DNA from: Gallionella sp.
GTDB lineage: Bacteria > Pseudomonadota > Gammaproteobacteria > Burkholderiales > Gallionellaceae
DNA length: 36,459 nt
Direction of reading: 5' to 3'
NCBI GenBank assembly: GCA_025350405.1
Contig: JANXXX010000075.1
Location: 1-36,459, forward strand
The first letter of the stretch is position 1; each line of letters opens with the position of its first letter. Made by a program: the position numbers and the translations under genes. This document shows positions 18,174-25,584 of this stretch, one piece after another. The notes under the pieces are model-generated. The model did not search any database, was not told the origin of the DNA, and was given only the letters and a program-made list of their open reading frames with translations.

Positions 18174-18475
18174 TCAGCTCATTTGTTAAACCCGATTCGA
18201 TTCAACATAATGAAAAAATTGGGACGTTATTCTAACATGCTCTAAAACCAACCCTCGATATCCTGCTCAGGTATGTCTTGAATTGCTTTGTCCGCATCGG
18301 TAGACTGCACACACTGGAACTGGTTCACCCGTCGAATAGTCGAAACGCTAGTCGAGTGACGGGCATTCTCTACATCAACGCATTTCGTGTTATCGGCCCC
18401 CTCTTGACCTTTGCAATATTACTCAAGAAGGATATTCGGCGAAATTTCATTTGCATCTACAGGTCACAATACAAA
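18174..18475. promoter_or_regulatory. Divergent regulatory gap between cytochrome b and flavoprotein genes
   Basis: 302 bases separate two divergent starts. The plus-strand frame stays open back to 18278, but that extension is not protein-like and lacks a ribosome site, so I treat it as non-coding. TAGTCGA occurs twice, about 16 bases apart, within 18338-18360, a possible operator half-site pair. No clear sigma-70 promoter could be assigned. Confidence 0.4.
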
Positions 18476-19810
18476 ATGAACGATCAGTCAATTTTTTACC
18501 TGCTATATGGACTGCCCTTGGCAATACCGTTGATACTTTTTTTGATTAAACGCAGCAAACACCAAAAAGTTTCGAAAGCTACTTTTCATGAAACGGTGCT
18601 GTCCGGTCTGACCGAGCCCCCGACGCTACACCCGGTGTTCGACCCCAATATTTGCTTTGGCTCGGGCGCTTGCGTTAAGGCCTGCCCGGAAAAGGCGATC
18701 GGCATCATCGATGGAAAAGGCGTGCTCATCAGCCCGGCACACTGCATAGGTCACGGAGCTTGTGCCTCCGCATGCCCGGTTGGCGCGATCAAACTTGTTT
18801 TCGGCACAGAAACTCGCGGGGTTGATATCCCTCAAGTGAAGCCCAATTTTGAAACCAATGTTCCGGGCATTTTCATCGCAGGAGAACTCGGAGGCATGGG
18901 CCTGATCAGAAAGGCAGTAGAGCAGGGTCGCCAGGCGATGGAAGCGATCTTGAAGCGGGGTCGTTCCAAAACTCCGCACGATGTCGTCATCATTGGCGCC
19001 GGCCCCGCCGGCATTTCCGCCACCCTTACCGCCAAACATCACAACTTGCGCAGCGTAACGCTTGAACAGGAAGACACTTTCGGTGGCACCACGTTACACT
19101 ATCCCCGGGGCAAATTAGTCATGACAGCACCGATGAAACTTCCCATCATCGGCAAAATCAACATCAGAGAAATAAGCAAAGAATCTCTGATGAAGATATG
19201 GCAGGACGTGGTCACCAAGGCCGATATCAAGATCAACTTCGGTGAACGCATGGAAAAGATCGAGCGTAAAGGTGACACTTTCACCGTCGTCACTAATCGC
19301 GCCAGTTATCTCACCCACAGCGTGCTGCTTTCCATTGGCCGGCGCGGTACACCGCGCAAACTGGATGTCCCGGGCGAAGATCAGAAGAAGGTGGTGTATC
19401 GCCTGCTCGATCCGGAACAATATCGAGGCAAGCATGTGTTGGTGGTCGGCGGCGGAGATGCCGCACTGGAGGCGGCAGTATCAATTTCCAGAGAGCCCGG
19501 CACTACGGTCACCCTTAGTTATCGCAGCAACGCATTCAGCCGCGTAAAACCAAAGAATCGGCAGCTAACCGAAGAAGCAAGTCATTCCGGGCGTCTGTCC
19601 GTGTTGCTCGAATCGACTGTCAAAGAAATCAGGGCCGCCAGTGTGCTGCTCGATCAGAAAGGCACCTCAATCGATCTGCCCAACGAAGCGGTGATCGTTT
19701 GTGCCGGAGGAATATTGCCTACCCCGCTCCTTCAGGAAATCGGCATTGAAATTCAAACCCGTCACGGCTCTGGCGCCTACCCCCAAATAAAAAAACCGGC
19801 TTCCCGTTAA
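18476..19810 (+). CDS. Membrane-anchored ferredoxin-flavoprotein oxidoreductase, permuted FAD domain
   Basis: A 444-residue protein starting with one membrane segment (7-24). A dicluster ferredoxin-like domain follows, but both motifs lack the second Cys: Cys60-x2-Ser63-x2-Cys66-x3-Cys70-Pro and Cys90-x2-His93-x2-Cys96-x3-Cys100-Pro. Next comes VPGIFIAGELGGMGLIRKAV (129-148), which is normally the C-terminal FAD-binding end of thioredoxin-reductase-like proteins. The FAD motif GAGPAG (174-179) and the NAD(P) motif GGGDAALEAA (325-334) then follow, and the protein ends after CAGGILPTPLLQE. Thioredoxin-reductase-type redox cysteines are absent. ATG 18476 was chosen because the anchor begins there. 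It is divergent from the cytochrome b/24-heme unit. It may connect NAD(P)H or ferredoxin in the cytoplasm to the conduit; the direction of electron flow is unknown. Confidence 0.8.
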   Translation: MNDQSIFYLLYGLPLAIPLILFLIKRSKHQKVSKATFHETVLSGLTEPPTLHPVFDPNICFGSGACVKACPEKAIGIIDGKGVLISPAHCIGHGACASACPVGAIKLVFGTETRGVDIPQVKPNFETNVPGIFIAGELGGMGLIRKAVEQGRQAMEAILKRGRSKTPHDVVIIGAGPAGISATLTAKHHNLRSVTLEQEDTFGGTTLHYPRGKLVMTAPMKLPIIGKINIREISKESLMKIWQDVVTKADIKINFGERMEKIERKGDTFTVVTNRASYLTHSVLLSIGRRGTPRKLDVPGEDQKKVVYRLLDPEQYRGKHVLVVGGGDAALEAAVSISREPGTTVTLSYRSNAFSRVKPKNRQLTEEASHSGRLSVLLESTVKEIRAASVLLDQKGTSIDLPNEAVIVCAGGILPTPLLQEIGIEIQTRHGSGAYPQIKKPASR

Positions 19811-22059
19811 TCCTGCCGCACGCAGTCCACGAAATACAGCCTCTCGCCGTTGGTCTTGTCCGAGACCAAACCGTGGATGTCGGTCTCGAATCCGGGGAAT
19901 TTTTTATTGAAGTCGCGCGCGAACTTGAGGTAATCGACGATGGTCTTGTTAAAGCGTTCGCCCGGGATCAGCAACGGGATACCGGGCGGATAGGGCGTCA
20001 GCAGCACCGCCGTGATGCGCCCCTCCAGATCGTCGATCTCGACGCGATCGATCTCGTCATGCGCCATTTTGGCAAACGCATCCGAGGGTTTCATCGCGGG
20101 CTGCATATCCGACAGATACATCTCGGTGGTCATCTTCGCCACGTTGTGCGCCTTGTAGGTGTCATGGATCTGCTGGCACAGATCGCGTAGACCAACGCGC
20201 TCGTAACTCGGAAATTTCACCGAGAACTCCGGCAGGATGCGCCACATCGGTTGGTTCTTGTCGTAGTCGTCCTTGAACTGCTGCAACGCAGTGAGCAGCG
20301 TGTTCCAGCGGCCCTTGGTGATGCCGATGGTGAACATGATGAAGAAGGAGTACAGGCCGCACTTCTCGACAATGACGCCGTGTTCGGCGAGATATTTGGT
20401 GACCATCGCGGCAGGGATGCCGTTCTCGTCGAAGTTGCCGTTGAGGTTGAGCCCCGGCGTGATGACCGTGGCCTTGATCGGGTCGAGCATGTTGAAGCCT
20501 GCCGCCAGCTTGCCGAAGCCGTGCCACTTGTCGGAAGTCTTCAGCATCCAGTCGTCGCGCGAGCCTATGCCTTCGGCGGCGAGATTGTCCGGCCCCCACA
20601 CCTTGAACCACCAGTCCTTGCCGAACTCGTCGTCCACCTTGCGCATCGCACGGCGGAAATCCAGTGCCTCGGCGATGGATTCCTCCACCAGCGCCGTGCC
20701 TCCCGGCGGCTCCATCATCGCGGCAGCCACGTCGCACGAGGCGATGATCGCGTACTGCGGCGAAGTCGAGGTATGCATCAGATAGGCCTCGTTAAACACG
20801 TGGCTGTTGAGCTTGCAGGTTTCCGATTCGCGCACCAGAATCTGCGAGGCCTGCGACAGCCCGGCCAGCAATTTGTGCGTGGATTGCGTGGCGAAGATCA
20901 TCGACTTTTTGGCGCGCGGACGATATTTGCCGATCGCATGCATATCCTTGTAAAACTCATGGAAAGCCGCATGCGGCAACCATGCCTCGTCGAAGTGCAG
21001 CGTGTCAATACGGCCATCCAGCATCTCTTTCAGCATCTCGACGTTGTACACCACACCATCGTAGGTGCTCTGCGTAATGGTCAGGATGCGCGGTTTCTTG
21101 GTCTTGTCCTTGATGAACGGGTTCGCGTCGATCTTCTTCTGGATGTTCTCCATCTCGAATTCCGATTTCGAGATCGGCCCGATGATGCCGTAGTGGTTGC
21201 GTGTCGGCGTCAGGAACACCGGCACCGCGCCAGTCATCATGATCGAATGCAAAATGGATTTATGGCAGTTGCGATCAACCACTACGATGTCGTCAGGCGC
21301 CACGGTCGAGTGCCACACGATCTTGTTGGAAGTGGAAGTGCCGTTGGTGACGAAGAACAGATGGTCGGCATTGAAGATGCGCGCCGCGTTGCGCTCCGAT
21401 GCCGCTACCGGCCCGGTATGGTCGAGCAACTGGCCCAACTCATCCACCGCGTTGCACACGTCGGCGCGCAGCATGTTCTCGCCGAAAAATTGATGGAACA
21501 TCTGCCCGACCGGCGATTTCAGGAATGCCACGCCGCCGGAGTGTCCCGGGCAATGCCACGAATACGAGCCGTCCTGCGCGTAGTGCAGCAACGCGCGAAA
21601 GAACGGCGGCGCCAGCGAATCCAGATAGGCCTTGGCTTCGCGAATGATGTGCCGTGCAACGAACTCGGGCGTGTCCTCGTGCATGTGAATGAAGCCATGC
21701 AGCTCGCGCAACACATCGTTCGGGATGTGGCGCGAAGTACGCGTCTCGCCGTACAGGTAGATCGGGATGTCGGCGTTCTTGAAGCGGATCTCCTGAACAA
21801 AGGCGCGCAAACTCTTCAGCGCGACCTCGGTTTCCTCCTTGCTACCTGCGCCGAACTCTTCATCATCGATGGACAGCAAGAAGGCCGAAGCGCGGCTCTG
21901 CTGCTGCGCGAACGAAGTCAGGTCGCCATAACTGGTGACCCCGAGCACTTCCATGCCCTCACTCTCAAGAGCGTTCGCCAGCGCGCGTATGCCCAAGCCG
22001 CTGGCATTCTCGGAACGGAAGTCTTCGTCGATGATGACGATGGGAAAGCGGAATTTCAT
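19807..22059 (-). CDS. Orn/Lys/Arg decarboxylase (PLP, fold type I)
   Basis: A pyridoxal-phosphate-dependent basic amino acid decarboxylase of 750 residues, the size of the E. coli AdiA/LdcC/SpeC group. An N-terminal receiver-like wing domain (about 1-125) precedes the catalytic domain. WHCPGHSGGVAF and FGENMLRADV are family signatures. The PLP aspartate is in HFDEAWLPHAAF, and the Schiff-base lysine in STHKLLAGLSQ. The C-terminal region with PYPPGIPLLIPGE is intact. Substrate specificity (arginine, lysine or ornithine) cannot be decided from motifs here. GGGAG lies seven bases before the ATG. The product would be a polyamine precursor or would support acid resistance. Its stop overlaps the convergent flavoprotein stop by four bases. 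Confidence 0.92.
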   Translation of the reverse strand: MKFRFPIVIIDEDFRSENASGLGIRALANALESEGMEVLGVTSYGDLTSFAQQQSRASAFLLSIDDEEFGAGSKEETEVALKSLRAFVQEIRFKNADIPIYLYGETRTSRHIPNDVLRELHGFIHMHEDTPEFVARHIIREAKAYLDSLAPPFFRALLHYAQDGSYSWHCPGHSGGVAFLKSPVGQMFHQFFGENMLRADVCNAVDELGQLLDHTGPVAASERNAARIFNADHLFFVTNGTSTSNKIVWHSTVAPDDIVVVDRNCHKSILHSIMMTGAVPVFLTPTRNHYGIIGPISKSEFEMENIQKKIDANPFIKDKTKKPRILTITQSTYDGVVYNVEMLKEMLDGRIDTLHFDEAWLPHAAFHEFYKDMHAIGKYRPRAKKSMIFATQSTHKLLAGLSQASQILVRESETCKLNSHVFNEAYLMHTSTSPQYAIIASCDVAAAMMEPPGGTALVEESIAEALDFRRAMRKVDDEFGKDWWFKVWGPDNLAAEGIGSRDDWMLKTSDKWHGFGKLAAGFNMLDPIKATVITPGLNLNGNFDENGIPAAMVTKYLAEHGVIVEKCGLYSFFIMFTIGITKGRWNTLLTALQQFKDDYDKNQPMWRILPEFSVKFPSYERVGLRDLCQQIHDTYKAHNVAKMTTEMYLSDMQPAMKPSDAFAKMAHDEIDRVEIDDLEGRITAVLLTPYPPGIPLLIPGERFNKTIVDYLKFARDFNKKFPGFETDIHGLVSDKTNGERLYFVDCVRQD

Positions 22060-22184
22060 TGTTTAACTCCCAGTGGGGATTAACGAATCGGGTCGAGGCT
22101 ACGAATTGGCGCGGATTGTCGCAGATTTACACGGCAGCGCAAGGAAGATTTTTGACGCCAAGAACCGAGTATCTGGCATGCAGG

Positions 22185-22751
22185 CTACATTTTTGGCAAG
22201 GTCACGCCGACCTGCCCCTGATATTTGCCGCCGCGATCTTTGTAGGAAGTTTCACAGACTTCATCGCCCTCGAAAAACAGCACCTGCGCCACGCCTTCAT
22301 TGGCGTAGATCTTGGCGGGCAGCGGCGTGGTGTTGGAGAACTCCAGCGTCACATAACCTTCCCACTCCGGCTCAAACGGCGTGACGTTGACGATGATGCC
22401 GCAGCGCGCATAAGTGGACTTTCCCAGGCAGATGGTCAGCACACTGCGCGGAATACGGAAATACTCAACGGTGCGCGCCAGCGCAAACGAGTTGGGCGGG
22501 ATGATGCAGTAATCGGCCGTGACCTCGACGAAGGAGCTCGGGTCGAAATTCTTCGGGTCGACGATCGTGCTGTTGATGTTGGTGAATAGCTTGAACTCGT
22601 TGGAGCAGCGGATATCGTAGCCGTAGCTCGATGTGCCATACGACACGATGCGCTTGCCATCTTTCTCCTTCACCTGGTTCGGCTCGAACGGTTCGATCAT
22701 CTTGTGCTGCTCCGCCATGCGGCGTATCCATTTGTCTGACTTGATGCTCAT
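22185..22751 (-). CDS. dcd: dCTP deaminase
   Basis: Deaminates dCTP to dUTP, feeding dUMP synthesis for thymidylate synthase. The 188 residues are the common beta-proteobacterial length. Recognisable blocks are [37 protein letters not shown], the active-site [23 protein letters not shown] with the catalytic Glu, and the C-terminal [13 protein letters not shown] that closes over the triphosphate. AAGGAA lies five bases before the ATG. It is transcribed away from metG from a shared, symmetrical promoter region. Confidence 0.96.
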   Translation of the reverse strand: MSIKSDKWIRRMAEQHKMIEPFEPNQVKEKDGKRIVSYGTSSYGYDIRCSNEFKLFTNINSTIVDPKNFDPSSFVEVTADYCIIPPNSFALARTVEYFRIPRSVLTICLGKSTYARCGIIVNVTPFEPEWEGYVTLEFSNTTPLPAKIYANEGVAQVLFFEGDEVCETSYKDRGGKYQGQVGVTLPKM

Positions 22752-22787
22752 TGCTGTTCCTTCTAAAAATCGGCGGACACCTTTTGT

Positions 22788-22848
22788 AAGGGCGCGATTT
22801 TACCTAAATTCCTCGGCAGTGCGTGGGTTTTGCTACAATCGCGCCCTT
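22788..22848. promoter_or_regulatory. Symmetric divergent promoters for dcd and metG
   Basis: A perfect 12-base inverted repeat, AAGGGCGCGATT (22788-22799) and AATCGCGCCCTT (22837-22848), overlaps both predicted -10 boxes. These are TACAAT (22834-22839, rightward, with an extended-10 TG) and TAAAAT (complement of 22797-22802, leftward). The -10 boxes are 31 bases apart, so the two promoters share their -35 space and should compete or be controlled together. The -35 boxes are poor. Confidence 0.55.
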
Positions 22849-22885
22849 GCTTTAAGTAAAGTTAAAAGCGAGCGAGGCGGATGCA

Positions 22886-22964
22886 ATGCAAGGCGCATGG
22901 CGAGCAGCGACCGAGACATATCTGAATGGATAGGCGAGGAAGCGAGCACCATGCAACACCGCAG
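22886..22964 (+). repeat. Palindromic GACATA-type repeat in the metG leader
   Basis: About 79 bases with ATGCAAGGCG at the left, GACATATCTG in the middle and CAACACCGCAG at the right, ending 36 bases before the metG ATG. It shares its layout with the element inside metG (23896-23973): ATGC-AGGCG, GCGAC, GACATA-CTG, TAGGC-AGGA and CAACA-CGCAG in the same order and orientation. It lies downstream of the metG promoter and so would be in the mRNA leader. Confidence 0.6.
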
Positions 22965-23000
22965 TGCGCCGCCGCAGCCGCTTTCCAAGGAACCCGCTAC

Positions 23001-25229
23001 ATGAACCGAAAGATACTCGTCACCTCCGCGCTGCCCTATGCCAACGGCAGCATCCACCTCGGTCATCTGGTCGAATACATCCAGACCGACATCTGGGTGC
23101 GCTTCCAGAAGATGCAGGGGAACACTTGCCACTACGTGTGCGCCGACGACACCCATGGCACGCCCATCATGCTGCGCGCCGAAAAAGAAGGCATCACCCC
23201 CGAACAACTGATAGACCGCGTGTGGCATGAGCACAAGGCAGACTTCGACGGCTTCCATGTCGAATTCGACCACTACGGCAGCACCAACAGCAACGAAACC
23301 AAGGAATACTCGCAGGCGATCTATCGCAAGCTCAGGGCTGCCGGTTTGATCGAGGTGCGCTCGGTCGAGCAATTTTACGACCCGGTAAAAGAAATGTTCC
23401 TGCCGGATCGCTTCATCAAGGGCGAATGCCCGAAGTGCCACGCCAAAGACCAATACGGCGACAACTGCGAATCCTGCGGCACCACCTACGCGCCCACCGA
23501 GCTGATCAACCCGTATTCCGCCGTGTCAGGCGCGCAACCCGAGCGGCGCAACTCCGAGCATTACTTCTTCAAGCTGTCCGATCCGCGCTGCCAGAAATTC
23601 TTGCGCGAATGGACACGTGGTGGCTCGCTGCAACCTGAAGCCGCCAACAAGATGCAGGAGTGGCTGGGCGCTGAAAGCGAAAACAAATTATCGGACTGGG
23701 ACATCTCGCGCGACGCACCCTACTTCGGCTTCGAGATACCTGACGCACCGGGCAAATATTTCTACGTATGGCTGGACGCGCCGGTCGGCTACATGGGCAG
23801 CTTCAAGCAATTCTGTGACCGCGAAATCAAAGAAGGACGCCCCATCAATTTCGACGAATTTTGGTTGCCACAATCGCAGTCAGAATCGGGGATGGATGCT
23901 AGGCGGCAAGGAGGCGGCGACGCTGACATACCTGTAGGTAGGCTAGGAGCCGCCGACGCAGCCAACAACGCAGACGCCCCGAGTGTGGCTGCGACCGAGT
24001 TGTATCACTTCATCGGCAAGGATATCTTGTATTTCCACGCGCTGTTCTGGCCGGCGATGCTGCAACACGCCGACTTCCGCACGCCCACCAAGCTGTTCGC
24101 GCACGGCTTCCTCACGGTGAACGGCGAGAAGATGAGCAAATCGCGCGGCACCTTCATCACCGCAGGAAGCTATCTCGAACAGGGACTCAACCCGGAATAC
24201 CTGCGCTACTACTACGCCTCCAAACTCAACGGTACGATGGAAGACATTGACCTGAGCCTGGAAGATTTTGTGGCGAAGGTGAATAGTGACTTGATTGGAA
24301 AGTACATCAATATTGCAAGCCGTTGCGCACCCTTCATCACAAAATATTTTAATGGACAGCTCGCTGCCGATTTGGAGCAACCAGGAAGTGCCAATGGGTT
24401 GCTTAAAAGTGTTTGGGCAGCACGTCTACAGTTGGAAAGCTATTATGAAACGCGAGAGTATAGTCACGCTATACGACTGATAATGCGCTTGGCCGATTCG
24501 ATTAACATTTATATAGCAGAGCAGGCTCCGTGGGCGCGCGCAAAAGAGGGGGGGGAGTACCTTAATCCCTCGCATGAGTTTTCTGTCCAGAAATCATGCT
24601 CGATTAGCCTTGAGGCATTTCGAGTATTATCAATATACTTGAGTCCGATATTGCCAATACTTACTAAGTTTGTCGCAGATTTTCTCAATGTTCCATCGTC
24701 CAAGTGGGAGCATGCCTCAAGCACCTTTTCCCTTCATGGGGCGACCATAAAACCATATCAGCACCTAATGACCCGCATTGATCAAAAACAAATAGACGCC
24801 ATGATAGAAGCCAACAAAGAAAGTCTTGTTCCTGCCCCTGATTCGCATTCACCAGCCCGCCACGCCGAAGCACAGCAGCACGCTATCGCGCCGATTGCTG
24901 AAACCATCTCCATCGACGAGTTCAGCAAGGTCGACCTGCGCGTGGCGCGCATCGTCAACGCCGAGCATGTAGAAGGCGCGGAGAAGCTGCTGAAGCTGAC
25001 ACTGGACATCGGCGAGGAAAAGCCACGCACGGTGTTCGCAGGCATCAAGGCGGCTTACGATCCGGAAAAGCTGAAAGGCCGCATGACCGTGATGGTCGCC
25101 AATCTCGCGCCACGCAAAATGAAATTCGGCTTGTCGGAAGGCATGGTGTTGGCGGCTTCCGGCGAAACACCCGGACTGTTCATCCTCAGCCCGGATGATG
25201 GCGCACAACCGGGAATGCGAATCAAGTAA
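23001..25229 (+). CDS. metG: Methionyl-tRNA synthetase with in-frame insertion and mosaic segment
   Basis: Charges tRNA-Met (initiator and elongator). The class I signatures are HLGH in [13 protein letters not shown] and KMSKS in [11 protein letters not shown]. The zinc knuckle has four Cys in CPKC and CESC (about 143-160). A C-terminal EMAP-II/Arc1p-like tRNA-binding domain ([15 protein letters not shown] onward, about 640-742) is present. ATG 23001 matches the family start; the frame is open to 22926 through a repeat. The protein is 742 residues against about 677 in E. coli. About 38 extra residues come from a repeat-derived insertion between FDEFW and ELYHFIGKD (coded in 23866-23997). Codons for about residues 430-610 are markedly AT-richer than the rest. 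The frame is open and all motifs intact, so the gene is probably functional. Confidence 0.95.
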   Translation: MNRKILVTSALPYANGSIHLGHLVEYIQTDIWVRFQKMQGNTCHYVCADDTHGTPIMLRAEKEGITPEQLIDRVWHEHKADFDGFHVEFDHYGSTNSNETKEYSQAIYRKLRAAGLIEVRSVEQFYDPVKEMFLPDRFIKGECPKCHAKDQYGDNCESCGTTYAPTELINPYSAVSGAQPERRNSEHYFFKLSDPRCQKFLREWTRGGSLQPEAANKMQEWLGAESENKLSDWDISRDAPYFGFEIPDAPGKYFYVWLDAPVGYMGSFKQFCDREIKEGRPINFDEFWLPQSQSESGMDARRQGGGDADIPVGRLGAADAANNADAPSVAATELYHFIGKDILYFHALFWPAMLQHADFRTPTKLFAHGFLTVNGEKMSKSRGTFITAGSYLEQGLNPEYLRYYYASKLNGTMEDIDLSLEDFVAKVNSDLIGKYINIASRCAPFITKYFNGQLAADLEQPGSANGLLKSVWAARLQLESYYETREYSHAIRLIMRLADSINIYIAEQAPWARAKEGGEYLNPSHEFSVQKSCSISLEAFRVLSIYLSPILPILTKFVADFLNVPSSKWEHASSTFSLHGATIKPYQHLMTRIDQKQIDAMIEANKESLVPAPDSHSPARHAEAQQHAIAPIAETISIDEFSKVDLRVARIVNAEHVEGAEKLLKLTLDIGEEKPRTVFAGIKAAYDPEKLKGRMTVMVANLAPRKMKFGLSEGMVLAASGETPGLFILSPDDGAQPGMRIK
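23884..23984 (+). repeat. Repeat element inserted in frame inside metG
   Basis: Core 23896-23973 is related to the leader element at 22886-22964. Its ends form a near-perfect inverted pair, AATCGGGG (23884-23891) and CCCCGAGT (23977-23984). Inner arms GGCGGC/GCCGCC and the perfect palindrome TACCTGTAGGTA lie at its centre. It is translated as an Ala/Gly/Asp-rich segment absent from E. coli MetG. Confidence 0.65.
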
Positions 25230-25337
25230 TCGCCGGATCGGGTAGTGATGAAATAAATACTGAATCAGGCTGATGGCGTCGATCTGATTCGCTTTGTCTG
25301 CCATGCGCCCTTTCCTGATGTTCGGCAAATTCTGCAA

Positions 25338-25366
25338 TTGACCTCGATAGTAAAATTTAATTAATG
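25338..25366 (+). promoter_or_regulatory. Predicted promoter of the riboswitch-led operon
   Basis: TTGACC (25338-25343) and TTAATG (25361-25366) are 17 bases apart. Transcription from this would begin near 25372, where the riboswitch-like RNA starts. The -35 is good and the -10 is mediocre. Confidence 0.5.
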
Positions 25367-25369
25367 TGC

Positions 25370-25455
25370 GTCAGCACTTGGCAAACTTACTGAAAAGGAT
25401 GGTAGAAAAGTCTCTGGCCTAAGGGAATCCAGGGTATCGGGACCACAGCATGGGT
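25370..25455 (+). ncRNA. GEMM-I (cyclic di-GMP-I) riboswitch candidate
   Basis: The conserved GEMM-I landmarks appear in order. GGCAAAC (25380-25386) is followed by a GAAA loop (25392-25395) and a GG-AGAAAAGTC segment (25401-25412). Then comes CTGGCCTAA (25414-25422), whose CTGG pairs perfectly with CCAG (25429-25432), and a closing TATCGGGA-like tail. GGC pairs with GTC through one G-U wobble, where the family has GGC with GCC. Such RNAs sense cyclic di-GMP, and some variants sense 3',3'-cGAMP; I cannot tell which here. It sits 130 bases before a TonB-dependent receptor gene and just after a promoter. The match was made by eye against the known consensus, not with a covariance model. Confidence 0.72.
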
Positions 25456-25526
25456 CTTCTTTCATATCTCCATTCCACTTTCCCCAACCGTTGATGAAAA
25501 TCTACCCGCATACCCACCAGAAGGAG

Positions 25527-25545
25527 GCGCTATAGAGCGCATTTT
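25527..25545 (+). terminator. Hairpin with T-run downstream of the riboswitch
   Basis: The stem GCGCT (25527-25531)/AGCGC (25536-25540) with a 4-base loop is followed by ATTTT. It lies between the aptamer and the receptor gene, where a terminator-type expression platform would be placed. The stem is short, and no clear antiterminator pairing was identified. Confidence 0.5.
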
Positions 25546-25584
25546 GATATGCTGATTCCTGGCAAGTAAACAAGGGGTCTAGAA

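Noticed and set aside
18278-18475. A 66-residue N-terminal extension of the flavoprotein
   Set aside because: The extension has no ribosome site at its start and does not look like a structured domain. The membrane anchor and a plausible start follow at 18476.
20251-22083. A 610-codon open frame on the plus strand opposite the decarboxylase
   Set aside because: It is the antisense shadow of a GC-rich gene. The minus-strand frame has complete family motifs, while this one is rich in Arg/His/Gln with no recognisable domain.
25262-25290. Inverted repeat GAATCAG/CTGATTC after metG as a terminator
   Set aside because: The stem is weak in GC, the loop is 15 bases and no T-run follows, so termination is unsupported.
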